Assembly: GCF_003977665.1 (NCBI RefSeq)
Contig: NZ_RYYV01000012.1
Location: 62,001-126,000 of the forward strand
Direction: 5' to 3'
Length of the DNA stretch: 64,000 bases
DNA from: Dyella choica
GTDB taxonomy: Bacteria; Pseudomonadota; Gammaproteobacteria; Xanthomonadales; Rhodanobacteraceae
Below, piece by piece: positions 34,672-41,435 of the stretch. The notes beneath the pieces were generated by a model. That model had not been told where the DNA came from and did not search any database. It saw only the letters and a program-made list of their open reading frames with translations. Position 1 is the first letter of the stretch; each line of letters opens with the position of its first letter. Both the position numbers and the translations under genes were made by a program.

Positions 34672-35565
34672 ATGCGCCGCTTGCTGCTCACATTACCGCT
34701 GCTCTGCATGCCGCTCCTAGCGGCAGGGCAGACGCTGCCCGGTGATCAGCCGGTAAAACCCGTGTGGATGGAGTCATCGCAGACGTTACAGACGGCTGCT
34801 CAGCCGCCGCCGGTGCAGGGTTCGCTGCTGGTGCGGTCGCAGAACGAAACGACAGCGGACGTGCTGGGCGATAGCAACAGCTCGCTGTCGCTCAATCCGC
34901 TGGCCGGCGGTACCGTCAAGTCCAGCGCAGTTCAATACGGCATCACCTCTAATGTTACAGCGCAGGCAGGCGTTACTCAGCGCTCGTGGGCCACGCAGCC
35001 CCGCATCATCAGCAGCGAAGTAGGCGCCACCTACAACGCCGGCCGCTATAGCGTTGGGGTTAGCGTGGCACAGGATCAGGCTCCCAATCCCACGCCGCTG
35101 CCGCGTGTGTTGCCCGGTGCCGTGCCTGGCGTCAACGGGCTGCCCGATTTCGATAGCGCCACGCAGTTGAACGCGCGCGGACGCTTTGCATTGAACAGCA
35201 ACAGCGGCGTGTTGCTCGGCGCAAGCATGGGCCGCATCCGTCTGCTGCCCGGCAATCAACTGGGCCTGACCACGCTGGACCAGAAAGCGCTGAGCTTCGG
35301 AGTCGAACACGGTTCGGTGAGCACCAGCATCGTCGGTCGCACCATGCAGCCCGAACCAGGAATGGCCGTGCCGGGCATGCTCAATGCCGAGCGCCGTTGG
35401 AACAGCATCGATCTGGGTGTGACTTGGCATTTGCCATGGCAAGGTTCATTGAGTTTCGGCGCTCAAAATTTGTGGTCGTCCGGTAATGCCGTGAATACGC
35501 CGGCCGGTCCACCGGAACCGGATCAGTCGCGTACCCCGTACGTGCAGTATCACCAGGATCTTTAA
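34672..35565 (+). CDS. Exported protein of unknown function, probably an outer-membrane beta-barrel
   Basis: I do not recognise this 297-residue protein. It has a clean signal peptide (MRRLLLTLPLLCMPLLAAGQ) and a mature region rich in S, N, G, Q and T with alternating hydrophobic residues: YGITSNVTAQAGVTQRSW, SEVGATYNAGRYSVGVSVAQ, FALNSNSGVLLGASMGRI and WNSIDLGVTWHLPWQGSLSF. That alternation and the aromatic residues at strand ends suggest a small beta-barrel, but no terminal phenylalanine is present (it ends YHQDL). It has its own -10 box and a strong bidirectional terminator, and neighbours give no functional clue. Confidence 0.7.
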   Translation: MRRLLLTLPLLCMPLLAAGQTLPGDQPVKPVWMESSQTLQTAAQPPPVQGSLLVRSQNETTADVLGDSNSSLSLNPLAGGTVKSSAVQYGITSNVTAQAGVTQRSWATQPRIISSEVGATYNAGRYSVGVSVAQDQAPNPTPLPRVLPGAVPGVNGLPDFDSATQLNARGRFALNSNSGVLLGASMGRIRLLPGNQLGLTTLDQKALSFGVEHGSVSTSIVGRTMQPEPGMAVPGMLNAERRWNSIDLGVTWHLPWQGSLSFGAQNLWSSGNAVNTPAGPPEPDQSRTPYVQYHQDL

Positions 35566-35582
35566 TCCATTCCGTATTTAAA

Positions 35583-35607
35583 AAAACGCCCCCGACGGGG
35601 GCGTTTT
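35583..35607. terminator. Bidirectional intrinsic terminator
   Basis: AAAACGCCCCC/GGGGGCGTTTT with a 3-base loop, flanked by A-run and T-run on both sides, lies between the convergent exported-protein gene (34672-35565) and the DUF4097 gene (35647-36555). It can end both transcripts. Confidence 0.92.
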
Positions 35608-35646
35608 GTTTTGCGGCGGAAACGAGGAGCCGTTCGTTGCTTTTCA

Positions 35647-36555
35647 TCACCGTCCGCCGTTCCTGATCTTCACGTCGCCACTGAAGCTCTCGATGTGGAT
35701 CTTTCCGCTGCCGTTGCCGACTACGGTGTCGAGCGTGCTGCCCGGGCCGTGCTCAGTATGCGTGGGCGTGCCGAAGTCGCTGCGCAGATCACCGCTGAAG
35801 GTGTTGGCATGCAGGCTGGCGTTGAATGGCGCCGGAAACTGCAATTGCACATCACCGCTCATGCTGTCGACGTTCATGCTGCCATCTGCGCCGACTACGC
35901 CGGTAAGCTGCACGCTGCCCGACACGGTGCTGATGGATAGTTGATGCCACGGGCCGCCGCCGGCCTGGATTCGGCCCGAAACCGTTTGCAGTTCGACTGT
36001 ATCGCCCAGTGTCGGTGCGAGGATGTCGCCGCTGACCGTTTGCAGCTTCGCTTGCCTGGCAAGTCCGGAGAAAGCGATGTTGCCACTCACGGCAACGACG
36101 TTGAGCATCGGCGTCTGCGCATCGATGCGCACGCGTCCGCTGACCGAATTGGCCTCGATATCCCCGCCATGGATTCCGGTCACGCTCACTGGCGCGCTGA
36201 CGACGTTCACTTTCACCGAAGCACCACGCGGCACGTTGATGTCCAGCGTGCTGGGTTCCATGGCGTTTTCACCGGTCCAGTTGAACCAGCCGCCGTGCCC
36301 CTTGGCCTGCACATGGATGCGGAGATTGTTGTCGCTGCCCTCGATGGCGAGCGGCTCGGCGCCATCGCCAAGCTGACCGCCGACGTGCACTTCGGAGCGG
36401 TCCCAGGCGGTGATGGTGACTTCGCCTTTGACGTTGCTGACGTCGATGTGCGCAGTTGGCGCGGCCGGATGGTGGAGATCCAGCGGGGTGTCGGCAATGG
36501 CTTTCCCTCCTGGGAGCAGGCACAGTAGCAGCGGCAGATAGCGGGCGGTTTTCAT
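35647..36555 (-). CDS. Exported DUF4097 beta-strand repeat protein
   Basis: A 302-residue protein with a signal peptide from the ATG at 36555 (MKTARYLPLLLCLLPGGKA). The mature part is a solenoid of short repeats with the pattern V-x-S/G-V-S-G-x-V/I: ISTVSGSVQLTG, LQTVSGDILAPT, LQTVSGRIQAG, MDSMSGDVQLQF-like units and ESFSGDVKIRNGGR at the C-terminus. This is the adhesin-like DUF4097 fold. It begins 13 bases after the anti-sigma gene, so it is the third gene of an ECF sigma operon. Such proteins often follow ECF or anti-sigma genes, and a role in envelope sensing or as a regulated target is plausible. Confidence 0.85.
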   Translation of the reverse strand: MKTARYLPLLLCLLPGGKAIADTPLDLHHPAAPTAHIDVSNVKGEVTITAWDRSEVHVGGQLGDGAEPLAIEGSDNNLRIHVQAKGHGGWFNWTGENAMEPSTLDINVPRGASVKVNVVSAPVSVTGIHGGDIEANSVSGRVRIDAQTPMLNVVAVSGNIAFSGLARQAKLQTVSGDILAPTLGDTVELQTVSGRIQAGGGPWHQLSISTVSGSVQLTGVVGADGSMNVDSMSGDVQLQFPAPFNASLHANTFSGDLRSDFGTPTHTEHGPGSTLDTVVGNGSGKIHIESFSGDVKIRNGGR

Positions 36556-36568
36556 CGTTGTTATGTCC

Positions 36569-37027
36569 TCAGCCGGCTTGTTTCTCGAGTTCGCGCAAAC
36601 TGTCTTGCTGCGCGTGGGTTCGCTGCAGCAGGCGCTGCAGCGCAGGTGAATCGGGAGCTTGCTGCATGGCCTGTTGCAATTCCATGCGCGCGGCATCCAG
36701 TTCGAGCGCGGCGCCGGCCAGGCGCGGGTCGCTCGGTTTCCAGCGCGCGGCCGCGGTGGGCGCGGCGGTGCTGGCGACCTGCGTTGCGCCCTGCGGAACC
36801 GCGCGCATGTGCCACACGATGCCGCAGGCAAGCACCACAACCGCAGCAACGCTTGCCGCCATCGCCCACATGCGTACGTGCCGTGTTTGTGCCCGCCGTG
36901 CGGGTGCTGAGGCCTCGTGCGATGCGTTGTCGTCGAGTGCGGCATCGATGCGTGACCACAGATCACTCCGCGGCGCGACCGGCTGGTTCAATTCGCGCAT
37001 CTGGCGCAGCCATTCGAATTCGTTCAT
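36569..37027 (-). CDS. Transmembrane anti-sigma factor-like protein
   Basis: A 152-residue single-pass protein. The cytoplasmic N-terminus (about 1-50) would bind the sigma factor; one membrane helix spans about 52-72 (MWAMAASVAAVVVLACGIVW). The periplasmic part is Ala/Gln-rich and helical. It lacks the HxxxCxxC zinc motif of ZAS-type anti-sigmas. Its ATG overlaps the sigma stop codon by four bases (ATGA), which indicates translational coupling, and this position is the main evidence for function. Confidence 0.75.
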   Translation of the reverse strand: MNEFEWLRQMRELNQPVAPRSDLWSRIDAALDDNASHEASAPARRAQTRHVRMWAMAASVAAVVVLACGIVWHMRAVPQGATQVASTAAPTAAARWKPSDPRLAGAALELDAARMELQQAMQQAPDSPALQRLLQRTHAQQDSLRELEKQAG

Positions 37028-37572
37028 CGCGTTTCTCCAAGAATCCTGCGCAACAAGCCCCGTGCGCGATGCAGTTGCGCTTTGGACGAGCCTACCGCCA
37101 TCTCCAGCTCGCTGGCGATTTCCTCATGGCGCCAGCCTTCCACGTCGTGCAATACCAGTACTGCACGCGCTCGTGGCGGCAGCTTGCCGATCGCGCGTTC
37201 CAGCTCTTCGCGCTCCGCCGCGCAAAACGGGGTTTCGCCGTGCTCGGGTATGCAGTCCTCATCGACATAGCCGACCGGGTCAGCACCCCGTGCGCGGATG
37301 TCCATGAGCGCCACATTCACTGCCAGGCGATAAAGCCAGGTGCCGAATGAACTTTGCTCGCGGAAGCTGCCCAGCTTCTGCCAGGCCCGCACAAAGGCAT
37401 CCTGCGTAAGATCCTCGGCGCGCGCGTGATCGTAGCCGGCGAGCCGCAGCATGGCGCCATGGATCCGTCCCGCATGCTCGCGATACAGGCGCTGGAATGC
37501 CTGTCGGTCGCCCGCGGCGGCCGCACGCACGTCATCCCTATCGTTGTTTCCCGCAGCTAGCGCAGGTGGCAT
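37024..37572 (-). CDS. ECF-type RNA polymerase sigma factor
   Basis: A 182-residue sigma-70 family regulator. The ATG at 37572 (MPPALAAGNNDRDD) has GGAAG upstream and gives a normal ECF length; the longer open frame runs back into a repeat. Region 2 is visible in RAEDLTQDAFVRAWQKLGSF and TWLYRLAVNVALMDIRA, and region 4 in LPPRARAVLVLHDVEGWRHE and EIASELEMAVGSSKAQLHRA. It heads a three-gene operon with the anti-sigma and the DUF4097 protein. Upstream lies composite repeat D, so its promoter sits within about 70 bases of that element. Confidence 0.93.
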   Translation of the reverse strand: MPPALAAGNNDRDDVRAAAAGDRQAFQRLYREHAGRIHGAMLRLAGYDHARAEDLTQDAFVRAWQKLGSFREQSSFGTWLYRLAVNVALMDIRARGADPVGYVDEDCIPEHGETPFCAAEREELERAIGKLPPRARAVLVLHDVEGWRHEEIASELEMAVGSSKAQLHRARGLLRRILGETR

Positions 37573-37640
37573 GGGGCTTCCGGTGGCGATGCAAACGGCA
37601 ATCATCTTGCCAGCTTGGATGCAGCCCAGGGCAGTTGGGT

Positions 37641-37794
37641 TTAGCAGGCTGTTGAGAAGCAGTCTGCTAATGCGGGGCTCGGATGCCCCGCCGCCCATCA
37701 AGCGCTGCAAGCGCTTGATGGGACGTAGCCAAGTACGGACCTGCGCCGGACTTGGCACGTTGAGAAAGGGCAGGAAAGCCCTTTCTCAACATCC
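37641..37794. repeat. Composite multi-hairpin repeat, copy D
   Basis: Five hairpins: TTAGCAG/CTGCTAA (37641-37670), GCGGGGC/GCCCCGC (37672-37691), a perfect 12-bp CCCATCAAGCGC/GCGCTTGATGGG (37694-37722), CCAAGT/ACTTGG around the core CGGACCTGCGCCG (37729-37755), and GTTGAGAAAGGGC/GCCCTTTCTCAAC (37759-37790). GTAG lies at 37725-37728 and CATCC at 37790-37794. Every stem differs in sequence from copies A and C yet pairs perfectly. Confidence 0.8.
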
Positions 37795-37838
37795 TGTTGG
37801 AGAAGCCAGCCCAGTGCGTGCGGCGGGCGCTCTTCTCA

Positions 37839-37862
37839 CTCCCCTCCGGCAAGGGAGGGGAG
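37839..37862 (-). terminator. Hairpin downstream of pckG
   Basis: CTCCCCTCC/GGAGGGGAG with a 6-base loop lies 10 bases past the pckG stop on the minus strand. No clear T-run follows. Confidence 0.45.
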
Positions 37863-37872
37863 GAGCTTGTCA

Positions 37873-39657
37873 TCAGGCATTCGCCGCCTTGCGCGGCAGT
37901 TGCAGGGCTTGTTGGACGCGTTGCTGTTCCTGCCGTAGACGCGAGGGCAGGCGACTGCCGAAACTTTCGAGGTATTCGCCAATGGCGTGCAGTTCCGCCT
38001 GCCAGCCGGCGTGGTCGACATCGAGCAATTCGGCCAGCGTCTCGCGAGGCAGCTCCAGGTCGTCCAGCTTCAGCTCGCCGCTGGCGGGCAGGGTGCCGAT
38101 GGGGGTTTCCAGGCCGCGCACCTTGCCTTCCACGCGGGCAATCATCCATTCCAGCACGCGCAGGTTTTCGCCGAAGCCGGGCCACAGGAACTTGCCGTCT
38201 TTGCCTTTGCGGAACCAGTTCACGTGGAAGATCTTCGGCAGCTTGGCGCCGGGCCGGTCGAACGACAGCCAATGATTGAAATAGTCGCCGTAGTGGTAGC
38301 CGCAAAACGGCTTCATCGCCATCGAATCGCGACGCAGCACGCCTACGGCGCCGGTGGCGGCCGCGGTGGTTTCCGAACCCATGGCAGCGCCCATCAGCAC
38401 GCCATGCACCCAATCCTGCGCCTGAATCACCAGCGGAAGCAGCGACGGGCGGCGGCCGCCGAACACGATGGCGCTGATTGGCACGCCTTGCGCATCTTCG
38501 GCCTTGGACGACCAGGTGGGACATTGCTTGGCGCTGACGGTAAAACGCGAGTTCGGATGCGCGGCCGGACCATTGGCCGGGTCGTACGGGCGACCTTGCC
38601 AATCGGTCACCGGCGTACCCGGCAGGCCTTCCCACCACGGCTGGTTGTCGGCAGTGAGCGCAACGTTGGTAAAGATCGTGTCGCGCGAGATCGAAGTCAG
38701 CGCATTGGGATTGCTTGAGTCGCTGGTGCCCGGCGCGACGCCGAAGAAGCCGGCCTCGGGATTAATGGCGTAGAGACGGCCGTCTTCGCCTGGGCGCATC
38801 CAGCAGATGTCATCGCCGATGGTCCACACGCGCCAGCCGTTCTTGCGATACCCTTCCGGCGGAATCAGCATCGCCAGGTTGGTCTTGCCGCAAGCGGAAG
38901 GAAATGCAGCGGCAATGTAGTGCGTTTGTCCTTGCGGGTTCTCGATGCCGACGATCAGCATATGCTCGGCCAGCCAGCCCTCGCGCCGCGCCTGGAAGCT
39001 GGCGATGCGCAACGCATGGCACTTCTTGCCCAACAGCGCGTTGCCGCCATAGCCGGAGCCGTACGATTTGATCGAAAGTTCTTCCGGGAAATGCATGATG
39101 AAGCGGCGCTCGGGATCGAGTTCGCCGATGGAGTGCAGGCCCTTCACGAACACGCCGTCTGAGTGCAAGCCTTCGCGCTCGATGCGCGCCAGCGCCTCGG
39201 CTCCCATGCGCGTCATCGTGCGCATGTTGGCCACCACGTAAGGGCTGTCAGTGATCTCCACGCCGCAGCGTGAAAGCGGGGAGTCGATCGGCCCCATGCA
39301 ATAGGGAATCACGTACATGGTGCGGCCTTCCATGCTGCCCTCGAACAGCGCATCGATCTTTGCGTGCGCGTCGGCCGGCGCCATCCAGTGATTGTTCGGG
39401 CCCGCGTCCTGTTCGTGCTCAGTGCATACAAAGGTGAGGTGCTCCACGCGCGCCACGTCGGAAGGGTTGGAGCGATGCAGGTAACAGCCCGGATGGGTCT
39501 GCTGATTCAGTTCGATCAGATCGCCTGTCTGCAGCATCTGCTGCACCAGTGCGCGATATTCGGCGTCGGAACCGTCGCACCAATGGATCTGCGCAGGGCG
39601 GGTCTTGGCCGCCACCTCATTGACCCATCGTTCGAGCGCCGCCAGCTTGCTCGTCAT
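37873..39657 (-). CDS. pckG: Phosphoenolpyruvate carboxykinase (GTP)
   Basis: Decarboxylates and phosphorylates oxaloacetate to PEP with GTP, the entry step of gluconeogenesis. The 594-residue length and sequence match the GTP-dependent class: FPSACGKTNLAML (P-loop with the hyper-reactive cysteine), IGDDICWMRPGEDG (metal-binding aspartates), GSGYGGNALLGKKCHALRIA, FGGRRPSLLPLV and NWFRKGKDGKFLWPGFGENL. It is monocistronic. With fadE nearby and the ETF genes in the same window, growth on fatty acids with gluconeogenesis is well supported. Confidence 0.98.
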   Translation of the reverse strand: MTSKLAALERWVNEVAAKTRPAQIHWCDGSDAEYRALVQQMLQTGDLIELNQQTHPGCYLHRSNPSDVARVEHLTFVCTEHEQDAGPNNHWMAPADAHAKIDALFEGSMEGRTMYVIPYCMGPIDSPLSRCGVEITDSPYVVANMRTMTRMGAEALARIEREGLHSDGVFVKGLHSIGELDPERRFIMHFPEELSIKSYGSGYGGNALLGKKCHALRIASFQARREGWLAEHMLIVGIENPQGQTHYIAAAFPSACGKTNLAMLIPPEGYRKNGWRVWTIGDDICWMRPGEDGRLYAINPEAGFFGVAPGTSDSSNPNALTSISRDTIFTNVALTADNQPWWEGLPGTPVTDWQGRPYDPANGPAAHPNSRFTVSAKQCPTWSSKAEDAQGVPISAIVFGGRRPSLLPLVIQAQDWVHGVLMGAAMGSETTAAATGAVGVLRRDSMAMKPFCGYHYGDYFNHWLSFDRPGAKLPKIFHVNWFRKGKDGKFLWPGFGENLRVLEWMIARVEGKVRGLETPIGTLPASGELKLDDLELPRETLAELLDVDHAGWQAELHAIGEYLESFGSRLPSRLRQEQQRVQQALQLPRKAANA

Positions 39658-39834
39658 GCTTCCCTCACTTTTGGTATGCCCATAAAACAGAAGAGTTACG
39701 CTAAGTTACGACAACTGGGCCTGGCAAGGTGTGGTGCAGCATAAGTATGACTAAAGCGGATTGAGGCAAGGTTGAACGTGAGAGTCGACCGGAGCCGCTC
39801 CCACGATCAATTTCGAATGGATGCGCGCCCGGGC

Positions 39835-40413
39835 TTACGAAGGAATCAGCGTGGCGATCATGTGTTCGACGTAGGTGTCGAACTCTTCGTGGGTCAACCG
39901 TGGCAGACCGAGCGTGAAATTCAGTTGCAGGAAGCCGACATAGGCGGCATAGGTGAGGCGCGCCCGATTGAGCGCTGCAGCGGACTCCATGCCAACCTCG
40001 GTGTAGGCGGTGTGGAGGAATTCCGTGCGGCGCTGAGAGACGCGGGCCATCACCGGCACGACGAGCGGATGGTCCAGGGCCTTGAGCAGCGCCGCGTAGA
40101 CGCGATGCGGATGCAGCTCGTGCGCGACCCGCCGGAACAATTCCGGCAGGCGTTCGCGCGGGTCCGGAAGCGCCTCGATCTGGCCGATGATTTCGCGTTC
40201 GCCGTATTGCTCCCAGCGTTCCAGGGCCGCCTGCAGCAAAGCTTCGCGGGTACGGAAATGCCAGTAGAAACTGCCCTTGGTAACGCCTAGTTGACGGGCC
40301 AGCGCTTCGACGGCCAATGCGCCCACGCCTTGTTCGGCGATCAGGTTGAGGGCGGCGTCTTCCCAGTCTTCGGCGGAGAGGCGCGTACGTTCAGGCTTTT
40401 GGCGGACATTCAT
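39835..40413 (-). CDS. TetR-family transcriptional regulator
   Basis: A 192-residue repressor with an N-terminal helix-turn-helix (DAALNLIAEQGVGALAVEAL, ARQLGVTKGSFYWHFRTREA) and a ligand domain. It is divergent from the alpha/beta hydrolase-fadE operon across 119 bases, so fatty-acid or acyl-CoA-responsive control of that operon is a fair inference. The 12-base palindrome CATACCCGTATG includes its own start codon (40411-40413), and TACCAT upstream would place transcription start at about the ATG, so the mRNA may be leaderless. Autorepression is expected. Confidence 0.88.
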   Translation of the reverse strand: MNVRQKPERTRLSAEDWEDAALNLIAEQGVGALAVEALARQLGVTKGSFYWHFRTREALLQAALERWEQYGEREIIGQIEALPDPRERLPELFRRVAHELHPHRVYAALLKALDHPLVVPVMARVSQRRTEFLHTAYTEVGMESAAALNRARLTYAAYVGFLQLNFTLGLPRLTHEEFDTYVEHMIATLIPS

Positions 40414-40422
40414 ACCCGTATG
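40411..40422. promoter_or_regulatory. Candidate TetR operator at the regulator's own start
   Basis: CATACCCGTATG: half-sites CATAC and GTATG two bases apart, overlapping the regulator's start codon. The same half-sites recur six bases apart at the divergent gene. Confidence 0.5.
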
Positions 40423-40496
40423 GTAGCCGATGCCGCGCGAAACTGCGCTTGTTCAGGCTGGCAAAGCAGCGGGCCGCGGCCGCTTCCGAGGCAGGT

Positions 40497-40536
40497 TGAC
40501 GGCGCCCCGGCAGCCAATCCATACTCAAGCGTATGG
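40497..40536 (+). promoter_or_regulatory. Promoter and candidate TetR operator of the hydrolase-fadE operon
   Basis: TTGACG (40497-40502), 18 bases, then CATACT (40520-40525) form a promoter whose start point would be at or next to the ATG at 40533. CCATAC-N6-GTATGG (40519-40536) overlaps the -10 box and the start codon. A repressor bound there would block initiation directly. Confidence 0.5.
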
Positions 40537-41426
40537 AATCCATCCAAACCCATCCCTCCGCGTTCCTTGCTGCCGATGGTCTGACCTTGGCTGTGGACGT
40601 GCGCAATCCTTCGGGCAAGCCGACGCTGTTGTTCGCGCATGGCTTCGGGCAGACCCGCGGCGCATGGAATGCTGCTGCGACGACGATGGCGGCGCGTGGT
40701 TGCCGCTGCGTGTCGTTCGACAGCCGGGGCCATGGTGAAAGCACCCGGGCGTCGGGTGGCGACTACCATATGCAGCAATTCGTTGACGACTTGCGCGCGC
40801 TCGCTCACGCCCAGCCGGAACCGGCGATTCTGGTCGGTGCTTCGATGGGTGGTTTGCTCGGTCTGGTCGTGGCCGGAGAGCTGCGGCCTTCGCCGTTCCG
40901 AGCACTCGTGTTGGTGGATATCACGCCACGTTGGGAAACCGCCGGGGTTGAACGTATCCTCGCCTTCATGCAAGCGCATCCGGACGGTTTCGCCAGCTAC
41001 GCCGAAGCGGCGGACCAGATCGCCGCCTATCTGCCGCAACGTCGCGAACGCAAGAGCGAGCAGCAATTGCGTCCCTTGTTGCGCGAAGGCGCGGATGGAC
41101 GCTTGCGCTGGCACTGGGATCCAGCCTTGCTGGCCGGCGACCTGATCAGCGAATGCGAGCGCTACCAGCCGCGACTGTTGGAAGCGGCGGCCAAAGTCGA
41201 GGTGCCGGTGCTGCTGCTGTCGGGCGAGCGCAGCGACGTCGTCTCGCAGCACACGGTCGAAGAATTCCTTGCGCTGGTACCGCATGCGCAGCATGCGCAA
41301 GTGCCTGGCGCTACCCATATGTTGGCTGGGGATGCGAATGACGCATTCACGGCCGCGATCGCAGGCTTCATCGGGAGCCTGGAGCCTGCCTTTCGTCCGC
41401 GGGACGAAGCTAAGCAACCTGCATGA
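40533..41426 (+). CDS. Alpha/beta-hydrolase
   Basis: A 297-residue cytoplasmic hydrolase. The nucleophile elbow is LVGASMGGLLGLVVAGEL (G-x-S-M-G-G), the oxyanion region is LLFAHGFGQTRGAW, the acid is probably the aspartate of LSGERSDVV, and the histidine is in VPGATHMLAGD. The fold fits esterases, thioesterases and haloalkane-type enzymes. It lies 9 bases ahead of fadE and is cotranscribed, so an acyl-ester or acyl-CoA substrate is likely. The ATG sits inside a candidate repressor site and no ribosome binding site is visible, which fits a leaderless transcript. Confidence 0.87.
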   Translation: MESIQTHPSAFLAADGLTLAVDVRNPSGKPTLLFAHGFGQTRGAWNAAATTMAARGCRCVSFDSRGHGESTRASGGDYHMQQFVDDLRALAHAQPEPAILVGASMGGLLGLVVAGELRPSPFRALVLVDITPRWETAGVERILAFMQAHPDGFASYAEAADQIAAYLPQRRERKSEQQLRPLLREGADGRLRWHWDPALLAGDLISECERYQPRLLEAAAKVEVPVLLLSGERSDVVSQHTVEEFLALVPHAQHAQVPGATHMLAGDANDAFTAAIAGFIGSLEPAFRPRDEAKQPA

Positions 41427-41435
41427 GGTGTTGAA

